Shown here: positions 57,017 to 64,000 of the stretch, piece by piece | Layout: each line of letters starts with the position of its first letter | Numbering within the stretch: position 1 is the first letter of the stretch | Origin: Domibacillus robiginosus | GTDB lineage: Bacteria > Bacillota > Bacilli > Bacillales > Domibacillaceae | Length of the DNA stretch: 64,000 nucleotides | NCBI RefSeq assembly: GCF_000966195.1 | Contig: NZ_LAHL01000012.1 | Location: forward strand, 62,001 to 126,000 | Direction: 5' to 3' | Position numbers and translations under genes: made by a program | Notes under the pieces: model-generated | Databases searched by the model: none | Seen by the model: the letters and a program-made list of their open reading frames with translations, nothing else | Told to the model about the DNA's origin: nothing

Positions 57017-59049
57017 TCAATGGTCACCACCCCTGTACTTTGCACTTCTACACTTGGTTCAAGCTCATTATAAGACAGCACAGGAATTTGCGGGAAATAC
57101 CGTTCCACCAGCTGTCTTACATACATTCGAATGGCAGGCGAACACAAGATAACAGGCGACTGCTGCATAAATGACGCTTGTTCAACCTGCTGAGCAGTCG
57201 CTTCTAAAATACGCTGCGAGTCATTTGGATCAATAGACAAATAGTTTCCATGTTCTGTTTGCTGTATACCATCGGCAATCAGTTTTTCAATTCTTCCTGA
57301 GAGTGTAATAACATTTAATGAACCGCTCTCATCCGCAAACTGCATCGTAATTTGACGGGCAAGCGCTTGTCTTACGTACTCTGTCAGTAAATCTGTATCC
57401 GAAGTCATTTTTCCGTAGTCAGCTAACGTTTCAAAGATAATAGGCAGATTACGAATCGATAGATTTTCTTTTAGCAGCTTCGACAGTACTTTCTGTATTT
57501 CCCCAATTGATAATGGATTTGGTGTAACTTCATCCACTAAAATAGGATATGTTTCTTTTAAATGGTCGATAAGCTGCTGCGTTTCCTGACGGCCTAAAAG
57601 CTCGTTTGCATACTTTTTAATTGTTTCTGTTAAGTGGGTTGAGACGACACTTGGCGGATCGACTACAGTGTAACCAAAGATTTCCGCCTGCTCCTTGGCA
57701 TCTTCTGTAATCCATTTAGCCGGCAATCCAAACGAAGGTTCCACTGTATCAATACCTTCAACTAAGTCATCGTCCTCGCCAGGGCTCATAGCCAGATAAT
57801 GATCAAGTAGAAGTTCCCCACTCGCCACTTCACTGCCTTTGATTTTCATGCGGTATTCATTTGGCTGAAGCTGAATGTTATCCCGAATGCGGACAACCGG
57901 GATGACTAGTCCAAGCTCAAGTGCCAGCTGCCGTCTGATCATCACGATACGATCCAGCAAATCCCCACCTTGATTTGTATCGGCCAGTGGAATTAGCCCA
58001 TAGCCGAATTCAAATTCGATCGGATCCACTGTTAAAAGGTTAACGACCGATTCAGGGCTTTTTAATTCTTCCACTTCTGTTTCTTCTTCAGAAGGCACCT
58101 GTTCATCCAAGTCCTGTTTTGGTACACGGTTTATCATGTAACCGCCATAAGCAAGTCCTGCTGCCACCGGAATGGTTAGTAAATCACTTATAGGCGTAGC
58201 AATGCCAAGCAAAAATATGGTTCCCGCTGCAATGTACAGCATGGAAGGATAACGTAAAAGCTGGGCAGTAATTTCTTCTCCCAAATTCCCATTGGAAGCG
58301 GCACGTGTCACGACGATCCCGGTTGCGGTTGTGATAAGCAGCGCCGGCACCTGCGACACAATTCCATCACCAACTGTTAGAAGAGAATACCGGGCAGCTG
58401 ATTCTCCAAAGGATAATTCCTGCTGCATAACACCAATCACTATGCCGACGATCAAGTTAATAATAACCATAATAATACCGGCAATAGCGTCTCCTTTAAC
58501 AAATTTTGTTGCTCCATCCATTGCACCGTAAAAGTCGGCTTCACGGCCGACTTTCTCACGCCGTTCACGCGCCTGAGCTTCAGAGATCATTCCTGCATTT
58601 AAATCCGCATCGATACTCATCTGTTTTCCCGGCATAGCATCAAGGGTAAACCGAGCCGCTACCTCCGAGACACGCTCAGCACCTTTTGTAATAACAATAA
58701 ATTGAATAATAACCAGAATAACAAAAATCACCATACCTACGATAACGTTTCCGCCAACTACGAATGTACCGAATGTCTCGACAACGCCCCCAGCTTCACC
58801 ATGACTCAATATGGAACGCGTTGTCGACACATTCAGGCCAAGTCGAAACAACGTCAACAATAAAAGGAGCGAGGGAAATACAGAAAACTCCAGCGCTTCT
58901 TTCATGTTCATGGAGATGAGCAAAACGAGAAGCGCAAGAGAGATATTCATAATGATAAGCACACTTAACAGCCATGTTGGCAATGGAACAATCAGCATAG
59001 CTACGATTAAGATAACGCTTAGTAAAACGACGAGGTCTCTTGCTTTCAT
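57013..59049 (-). CDS. flhA: flagellar export gate protein FlhA
   Basis: Forms the nonameric export gate of the flagellar type III secretion system. The 678-residue protein has eight predicted transmembrane helices in the first 330 residues, the conserved cytoplasmic loop with RVSEVAARFTLDAMPGKQM and DADLNAG, and a large C-terminal cytoplasmic domain (about 350-678) that docks chaperone-substrate complexes. The start is ATG at 59047-59049 behind GGGAGAG. The frame runs to 59199, but the extra part overlaps flhB and has no site. Confidence 0.97.
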   Translation of the reverse strand: MKARDLVVLLSVILIVAMLIVPLPTWLLSVLIIMNISLALLVLLISMNMKEALEFSVFPSLLLLLTLFRLGLNVSTTRSILSHGEAGGVVETFGTFVVGGNVIVGMVIFVILVIIQFIVITKGAERVSEVAARFTLDAMPGKQMSIDADLNAGMISEAQARERREKVGREADFYGAMDGATKFVKGDAIAGIIMVIINLIVGIVIGVMQQELSFGESAARYSLLTVGDGIVSQVPALLITTATGIVVTRAASNGNLGEEITAQLLRYPSMLYIAAGTIFLLGIATPISDLLTIPVAAGLAYGGYMINRVPKQDLDEQVPSEEETEVEELKSPESVVNLLTVDPIEFEFGYGLIPLADTNQGGDLLDRIVMIRRQLALELGLVIPVVRIRDNIQLQPNEYRMKIKGSEVASGELLLDHYLAMSPGEDDDLVEGIDTVEPSFGLPAKWITEDAKEQAEIFGYTVVDPPSVVSTHLTETIKKYANELLGRQETQQLIDHLKETYPILVDEVTPNPLSIGEIQKVLSKLLKENLSIRNLPIIFETLADYGKMTSDTDLLTEYVRQALARQITMQFADESGSLNVITLSGRIEKLIADGIQQTEHGNYLSIDPNDSQRILEATAQQVEQASFMQQSPVILCSPAIRMYVRQLVERYFPQIPVLSYNELEPSVEVQSTGVVTIE

Positions 59050-59071
59050 TTTTTTCTCTCCCAACAAAATA

Positions 59072-60148
59072 TTACAATTTATTTTTGATTCGATATACAT
59101 AAGCCAGAATCTCAGCGATTGCCTTAAAGAAATCTTCCGGCACTGAATCACCGATTTCTGTTTGGTCATGAAGCGCCCGGGCAAGCGGCCTGTTTTCAAC
59201 CATCATGACAGCATGTTCTTTTGCCACTAATTTGATTTTTTGAGCAATAAAATCTGTTCCTTTTGCTACTACGTACGGCGCATCTCTTTTCGATTCATCG
59301 TATTTTAACGCAATAGCATAATGAGTCGGATTGGTAATCACAACATCTGCATTCGGCACTTCCTGCATCATGCGGCGCATAGCCATCTCTCTTTGCGTCT
59401 GACGAATTTTAGATTTAATCAGCGGATCACCTTCTGAGTTTTTATGCTCATCTTTAATATCCTGTTTGGACATCCGCAAACTTTTCTCAAAATCAAACTT
59501 TTGGTAAAAGTAATCCAAAACCCCTAAAACAAGCAATGCTGCTGCGGCAGCTAATCCCATTTTCACAGTAATAGAGCCCACAAAAGAAAGCGTATCCTGT
59601 ATAGGCTTTAGGGCCAGCTTTAATACTTCATCCATATTTGACCATAAAATAACAAAAGCGGCTGTACCGACAAATCCAATTTTTAAGATGGATTTTAAAA
59701 GCTCTACAATGGCCCGCATAGAAAAAATTCTTTTAAATCCTTTGATTGGGTCCAGCTTTTCAAGCTTCGGCTTAATTGGTTCACCTGTTACAAGCCATCC
59801 AACCTGCGCATAATTCGCAACGACGCCGGCCGCTACTGCGGCTGCCATAAACGGACCAAGAATCATCACGCATTGTTCCATAATTTCCAAAACAATTGTT
59901 TTTAAATTTGCTTCCGTCACATCCATCAATAAATAGGATTCAAGAGAATGTTCAAACATATGAAAGATGTTCCTACCCATTGAAGCAGCAAACACAGATA
60001 AAAAGCCGAAAAGGACAAGCAGGCTGACCGCCGCATTTAAATCCTGGCTTTTCGTGACCTGCCCTTTCTTGCGGGAATCCTGCTTTTTCTTAGGTGTTGC
60101 TTTTTCTGTTTTTTCCCCCGCAAAAAACTGCAAATCTAGTTGAAGCAT
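59072..60148 (-). CDS. flhB: flagellar export protein FlhB
   Basis: Controls substrate switching from hook to filament export. The 358-residue protein has four transmembrane segments in residues 30-215 and a cytoplasmic autocleavage domain with NPTH (273-276), where self-cleavage occurs between N and P. The ATG is behind GGAGG with 8-base spacing. It is a separate gene here, not fused to fliR. Confidence 0.97.
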   Translation of the reverse strand: MLQLDLQFFAGEKTEKATPKKKQDSRKKGQVTKSQDLNAAVSLLVLFGFLSVFAASMGRNIFHMFEHSLESYLLMDVTEANLKTIVLEIMEQCVMILGPFMAAAVAAGVVANYAQVGWLVTGEPIKPKLEKLDPIKGFKRIFSMRAIVELLKSILKIGFVGTAAFVILWSNMDEVLKLALKPIQDTLSFVGSITVKMGLAAAAALLVLGVLDYFYQKFDFEKSLRMSKQDIKDEHKNSEGDPLIKSKIRQTQREMAMRRMMQEVPNADVVITNPTHYAIALKYDESKRDAPYVVAKGTDFIAQKIKLVAKEHAVMMVENRPLARALHDQTEIGDSVPEDFFKAIAEILAYVYRIKNKL

Positions 60149-60152
60149 TTTA

Positions 60153-60926
60153 TCAGCCTCCGAAAATAGTTATCAAATCCCGCATGGTATAAAGCATCAT
60201 GCCGAACAAATCACGAACGAGTGTAAAAATCACACCCATTACAATAAACATGACTGCAAAAGCTACACCAATTTTCAAGGGGAAACCAACGACAAAGATG
60301 TTCAGCTGCGGCACAGTCCGTGCTACAATACCGAGCATTATATCGGTTAAAAAAAGAACAGCCACTACCGGCATGGACATTTGAAAAGCAATTAAAAATA
60401 CACTGCTGAATGTTCTCGCCATATAATAAGCCGTTTCCTGACTGCCAAATGGAAAAGCCAGTTCATTGATTGGAATAAGCTCAAAACTGTAGAAAATACC
60501 ATCTAATAGAAGATGATGACCGTTTAAAGCCAGCAGCATAAGCAAAGAAAACATGTACAAATACTGCCCCATTAACGGGCTTTGAACGCCTGTCTGCGGG
60601 TCTATTACGTTGGCAATAGCAAACCCCATTTGAAAATCAATCAATCCGCCGGCAACTTGTATGGCCGATAAAACAATAAAGGCAGCCAGGCCGATCAGGA
60701 GCCCGACCAGCGCTTCTTTTAAAATAAGAAGGATATATTCACCATTTATTTCAAGCGGTGCAGCATCAATCGAGTAATACATCGTCCAGGCAAGCACCAC
60801 TGAAAAAGCTGCCCGGTGCTGTGCTGGAATTGTCCGATATGAAAACAGCGGCATTGTAACAAAAAAAGCCGATATACGAACAAGGATAAGCAAAAAAATA
60901 GATGGATTTGGCATCAGTTCTGTCAT
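60153..60926 (-). CDS. fliR: flagellar export gate protein FliR
   Basis: A core component of the FliPQR export gate: 257 residues, about six transmembrane segments, with GFAIANVIDPQTGVQSPLMG-type family motif near 100-120. The ATG is six bases after the fliQ stop and no clear Shine-Dalgarno is present (GTTGGATAAAAAAGC), so it may rely on coupling to fliQ; a second in-frame ATG is at codon 5. Confidence 0.95.
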   Translation of the reverse strand: MTELMPNPSIFLLILVRISAFFVTMPLFSYRTIPAQHRAAFSVVLAWTMYYSIDAAPLEINGEYILLILKEALVGLLIGLAAFIVLSAIQVAGGLIDFQMGFAIANVIDPQTGVQSPLMGQYLYMFSLLMLLALNGHHLLLDGIFYSFELIPINELAFPFGSQETAYYMARTFSSVFLIAFQMSMPVVAVLFLTDIMLGIVARTVPQLNIFVVGFPLKIGVAFAVMFIVMGVIFTLVRDLFGMMLYTMRDLITIFGG

Positions 60927-60932
60927 GCTTTT

Positions 60933-61202
60933 TTATCCAACAAATCTCGTTAAATTAGTAAAAATATCTGTAGTGTATGTAATGATTCGTTCTAGCATCC
61001 ACGGCCCGAAAAAAATCATTCCAATCATGACACCCGCAATTTTAGGAACAAACGCAAGTGTCTGCTCTTGAATTTGAGTAGTAGCCTGAAAAATACTGAC
61101 TGCAAGACCGATTCCCAGTGCGAGAAGCAAAAGCGGCGCACAAACAATCAAAGTTGTGTAAACTCCTTTCTCAGCTAGAGAAAGAACCATTTCTGTATTC
61201 AT
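60933..61202 (-). CDS. fliQ: flagellar export gate protein FliQ
   Basis: A small 89-residue gate subunit with two transmembrane helices (about 15-38 and 48-75), including GLAVSIFQATTQIQEQTLAFVPK. The ATG follows AGGAAGGTG. It sits between fliP and fliR in the invariant export-gate order. Confidence 0.96.
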   Translation of the reverse strand: MNTEMVLSLAEKGVYTTLIVCAPLLLLALGIGLAVSIFQATTQIQEQTLAFVPKIAGVMIGMIFFGPWMLERIITYTTDIFTNLTRFVG

Positions 61203-61214
61203 TTTCTCACCTTC

Positions 61215-61880
61215 CTAAAAGCTTTGAAGCAAGGATTCAATGACCAGGTACCAGCCATCAATTAAAACAAACAATAGAATTTTAAATGGAAGAGAAATCA
61301 TAACAGGCGGCAGCATCATCATCCCCATAGACATGAGGACACTTGCCACAATCATATCAATAACAAGAAACGGAATAAAAATCATAAAACCGATTTGAAA
61401 AGCCGTCTTGATCTCACTAAGAGCAAATGCAGGCACCAGCGTTGTAAGCGGAATTTCTTCTATCGATTCCGGCTGTTCTGCCTGTGTATAATCTAAAAAT
61501 AATTGCAAATCTTTTTGCCGGGTCTGTGCACTCATAAACTCTTTGAATGGCCCGCTTGCAAGCGTATAAGCTTCTTCAAGGTTAATCTCTTCATTAAAAA
61601 GCGGCGTTAATGCTTCTTCATTTACCTCCTGCAGAACAGGGGACATAATAAAAAAGGTTAAAAAAAGCGACAGTCCAAGCAAAACCTGGGTCGGCGGCAT
61701 CTGCTGGGTACCGAGTGCTGTACGGACAAATGATAGAACAATCACAATCCGTGTAAAACAGGTCATTAAAATGAGTATACTAGGAGCCAGCGATAAAACG
61801 GTTAACATAAGAAGCAGCTTAACGGATGTTGACACACTTTCCGGGTCGCTTGAATTAAACACTTCCATAAATTCATTCAT
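61215..61880 (-). CDS. fliP: flagellar export gate protein FliP
   Basis: A gate pore subunit, 221 residues as in B. subtilis. Conserved segments are LSLAPSILILMTCFTRIVIV, RTALGTQQMPPTQVL and FIPFLVIDMIVASVLMSMGMMM. The four hydrophobic segments fit the family. The ATG overlaps the fliZ stop by 8 bases, with GGGAG about 10 bases upstream. It needs FliO/FliZ for assembly. Confidence 0.97.
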   Translation of the reverse strand: MNEFMEVFNSSDPESVSTSVKLLLMLTVLSLAPSILILMTCFTRIVIVLSFVRTALGTQQMPPTQVLLGLSLFLTFFIMSPVLQEVNEEALTPLFNEEINLEEAYTLASGPFKEFMSAQTRQKDLQLFLDYTQAEQPESIEEIPLTTLVPAFALSEIKTAFQIGFMIFIPFLVIDMIVASVLMSMGMMMLPPVMISLPFKILLFVLIDGWYLVIESLLQSF

Positions 61881-62544
61881 CCTGCTTACGCTCCCTGTCT
61901 GCCAATTCTCTTATAGCCTGCTGTCGATTTTTTTTCAGCTCACTTATTTTCTGCTCAAACTCCTGCTTGAATGAAGCTGACTCTTTGGGCTCACTTTCGC
62001 CTTCCAGCCGTTTTTTCAGCTTGCTCACTATTTGGCCGGGCTGAATAAGTTTATCTGCTTGTTCCTCGTAGCGGTTGATTAAATGGGCACGTTCATCAGG
62101 GTCATCGATTTCTTTCAAAAGAGACACATCTTCCCCTACACCCAGCACCAATACCCGTTCCCCTACTCTTACGACTTGAATAGACCGGCTTCCTCCAAGC
62201 GGTGTTCCACCCAGATGATGGACCACATGGCTTTCCTGATAAGAGCGGCTTTTTTTATTTACAAATCGCAATAAAAAATAAAGAAGCGCCACTACAAAAG
62301 CAAGTGCCGCAGTGACCCGGACAATTTCTCCTAAACCAATACCGACAGAAGCACCGGCGTTTTCATCAGCAGCGCCCTGGCTGTTGTTTTCTGCCGGCTG
62401 TTCCTGCTCGCATGAATCCGGGTTTTTTATACAATCCTGTACGCTGCTTTTATCAGACAGTGCTGCCCCGGCAATGATTTCATTGCCGGAAAACAACACA
62501 ATTGCTAATAAAAGGGCAAAAATACCTTTTATAAATAAGTTCAT
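61873..62544 (-). CDS. fliZ: flagellar protein FliZ/FliO
   Basis: The FliO-family assembly factor for the FliP gate, called FliZ in Bacillus. The 223-residue protein has a signal-like N-terminal helix (about 5-28), a periplasm-side Cys-containing loop (two Cys about 38 and 45), a second transmembrane helix (about 76-94), the FliO core (HHLGGTPLGGSRSIQVVRVGERVLVLGV) and a coiled-coil tail. The ATG is behind AAGGTG. Confidence 0.93.
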   Translation of the reverse strand: MNLFIKGIFALLLAIVLFSGNEIIAGAALSDKSSVQDCIKNPDSCEQEQPAENNSQGAADENAGASVGIGLGEIVRVTAALAFVVALLYFLLRFVNKKSRSYQESHVVHHLGGTPLGGSRSIQVVRVGERVLVLGVGEDVSLLKEIDDPDERAHLINRYEEQADKLIQPGQIVSKLKKRLEGESEPKESASFKQEFEQKISELKKNRQQAIRELADRERKQDE

Positions 62545-62557
62545 AAACCATTACACC

Positions 62558-62923
62558 TTAAGAAGAAAGCACTTTAGAAATGGCTTCAATTACCCGATCT
62601 GCCTGAAATGGTTTTACGATAAAATCTTTTGCACCAGCTTGAATAGCATCGATCACCATTGCCTGCTGGCCCATGGCAGAGCACATGATTACTTTAGCGC
62701 CAGCATCCGCAGCTTTGATTTCCTTTAATGCAGCGATGCCGTCTTTTTCAGGCATGGTGATATCCATCGTTACAAGATCAGGTTTTAATTCTGCATATTT
62801 TTCAACAGCCTGAGCACCATTTTCTGCTTCTCCCACTACCTCGAAACCATTTTTTGACAAAATGTCTTTAATCATCATACGCATAAATGCGGCGTCGTCC
62901 ACTACTAAAATTCGATTACTCAT
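62558..62923 (-). CDS. cheY: chemotaxis response regulator CheY
   Basis: A single-domain receiver, 121 residues, with acidic pocket Asp9-Asp10, phosphoacceptor Asp54 (LVTMDITMPEKDG), Ser82 and Lys104 (IVKPF). When phosphorylated by CheA it binds the motor switch and favours counterclockwise rotation in Bacillus. It lies directly between fliY (its phosphatase) and fliZ. The ATG is behind GGGGG with 9-base spacing. Confidence 0.97.
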   Translation of the reverse strand: MSNRILVVDDAAFMRMMIKDILSKNGFEVVGEAENGAQAVEKYAELKPDLVTMDITMPEKDGIAALKEIKAADAGAKVIMCSAMGQQAMVIDAIQAGAKDFIVKPFQADRVIEAISKVLSS

Positions 62924-62948
62924 CTTAAAAAACCCCCTGTGGTTATAG

Positions 62949-64000
62949 TTAATTTAAATTTTTTAATCGGTCTGCCGGACTAGCAATGTTGGTGATCCGG
63001 ACCCCGAAGTTTTCTTCTATGACAACCACTTCGCCTCTGGCGATTAAGCGGTTATTTACAAGAACATCAACTGGCTCTCCAGCTAATTTATCGAGCTCAA
63101 TAATGGAACCCGACGTCAGCTCTAAAATATCTTTTACATTCCGATTAGTACGCCCAAGCTCTACTGTTACCTGAAGCGGTATATCAAAAAGCATATTTAA
63201 ATTACGCGCTTCCTGATCTCCAAGCTGTGGTGACTGAAACGAAGAAAAAACAGCCGTTTCCACATTTGCTTGTGATGCTTGTCCAGCAGAAGCCTGCCCC
63301 ATATAAACAGGTTCATTTGATGATCTCATCGGCATAGAAGGAGGCTCCTGAGACGGGACAGGTGCCTGGACAGGCGCCTGGACAGCAGCCGTTTTAGCGG
63401 TTGGAGCCTGTTGAATTGGCTGAGGCGCCGGCTCCTCCTGCGGCGGATTCATAAGCTCGGTAACAAGCTGCTTTCCGAATTGGAGTGGAATCAACTGCAT
63501 AATATTTGAATCAATCAAATCCCCTACTGTCAAACGAAATGATATTTTAACGAGCAGCTCTTGTGCAGGGATCGTTTCCTCGCCTTCTCCCTCGTGTAAA
63601 TTTAATAGAGAGATAGATGGCGGTGAAATATCTACCTTTTTATTGAAAATCGTTGACATGGAGGTAGCTGCTGAACCCATCATCTGGTTCATCGCTTCCT
63701 GTACAGCACTAAGCTGCAATTCTCCAAGCTCCGGTGTTACGCCAACTCCGCTTCCTCCGAGCATTAAGTCAGCAATAATGGCTGCGTCATTTTGGTGGAT
63801 AACAAACAGATTTGCACCGGAAAAGCCTTCCGTATATTGAACTTCAATTGCTGCATATGGATGTGGGAATTCATCCTTTAACCGGCTTTTTTCTACCACT
63901 GATACAGTGGGTGTTGTAATTTCTACTTTTTGGTTCAACAAACTAGAAAGTGCCGTTGCTGAACTGCCAAAAGAAATGTTGCCAATTTCACCAAGCGTAT
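62949..64000 (-). CDS. fliY: flagellar switch phosphatase FliY (5' end outside window)
   Basis: A C-ring switch protein and CheY-P phosphatase of Gram-positive flagella. The visible ~350 codons include the first phosphatase motif (LGEIGNISFGSSATALSSLL at the window edge), a second (AVQEAMNQMMGSAATS), a Pro/Ala/Gln-rich linker (about 63290-63450) and a C-terminal FliN/SpoA domain with IPLQVTVELGRTNRNVKDIL. Coding continues past base 64000. The in-frame Met at 63941 lies inside the conserved domain and is not the start. Confidence 0.96.
   Translation of the reverse strand, partial: TLGEIGNISFGSSATALSSLLNQKVEITTPTVSVVEKSRLKDEFPHPYAAIEVQYTEGFSGANLFVIHQNDAAIIADLMLGGSGVGVTPELGELQLSAVQEAMNQMMGSAATSMSTIFNKKVDISPPSISLLNLHEGEGEETIPAQELLVKISFRLTVGDLIDSNIMQLIPLQFGKQLVTELMNPPQEEPAPQPIQQAPTAKTAAVQAPVQAPVPSQEPPSMPMRSSNEPVYMGQASAGQASQANVETAVFSSFQSPQLGDQEARNLNMLFDIPLQVTVELGRTNRNVKDILELTSGSIIELDKLAGEPVDVLVNNRLIARGEVVVIEENFGVRITNIASPADRLKNLN

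Noticed and set aside
59050-59199. N-terminal extension of flhA
   Set aside because: It overlaps flhB and has no ribosome-binding site; FlhA length fits the ATG at 59049.
63891-63941. Met at 63941 as the fliY start
   Set aside because: The conserved first phosphatase motif continues upstream of it to the window edge, so the gene starts outside.

Overview
The window is a low-GC Firmicute chromosome segment, almost certainly Bacillaceae. It carries sporulation genes (spoIIIE, spoVFA/spoVFB), an RNase J2, PolC, and the Bacillus order fliY-cheY-fliZ-fliPQR-flhBAFG-cheBAWCD-sigD-swrB-rpsB-tsf-pyrH-frr-uppS-cdsA-dxr-rasP-proS-polC-rimP-nusA-rnpM-ylxQ-infB-rbfA-truB-ribC-rpsO-pnpA-mlpA-spoVF-asd-dapG-dapA-rnjB-spoIIIE-ymfC, then ymfF/H/I/J/K-rodZ-pgsA-cinA-recA. 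I cannot fix the genus. Every gene I accept lies on the minus strand, so transcription runs from high to low coordinates.

Layout in transcription order. (1) 64000-48600: distal part of the fla/che operon: C-ring phosphatase FliY (5' end outside the window), CheY, export gate FliO(FliZ)/P/Q/R/FlhB/FlhA, the FlhF/FlhG placement GTPase/ATPase pair, CheB/A/W/C/D, SigD, a decayed small gene and SwrB. (2) 48600-25700: translation, envelope and replication housekeeping: rpsB-tsf, pyrH-frr, uppS-cdsA-dxr-rasP-proS-polC, then the rimP-nusA-rnpM-ylxQ-infB-rbfA-truB-ribC group, rpsO and pnpA. (3) 25600-19400: MlpA protease, dipicolinate synthase, and asd-dapG-dapA, which make and divert aspartate semialdehyde and dihydrodipicolinate for lysine, cell wall and spore core. 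(4) 19300-15200: rnjB and spoIIIE. (5) 15200-14440: a noncoding island with fold-back repeats. (6) 14440-8890: a GntR-family regulator and a guanosine-type ABC importer (nupNOPQ). (7) 8600-1: ymfF/ymfH peptidase pair, the EF-P reductase YmfI, YmfJ, YmfK, RodZ, PgsA, CinA and RecA (3' end outside the window).

The coding content is conserved core genome and I found no unknown defence or biosynthetic system. The points most worth a second look are: (a) a remnant gene between sigD and swrB with a lost start codon and three apparent single-base deletions; (b) the noncoding island behind spoIIIE, flanked by two near-identical terminator hairpins and containing a MITE-like element; (c) an IF2 gene lacking the usual first N-terminal subdomain; (d) a hairpin with a poor U-tract in the rimP-nusA leader, matching the expected NusA-dependent attenuator; (e) a second promoter inside the nup cluster with a CodY-like half-site; and (f) the absence from their usual places of tepA, ymxH, ylxY and ylxP. 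Promoters and terminators were read by eye and have not been tested.
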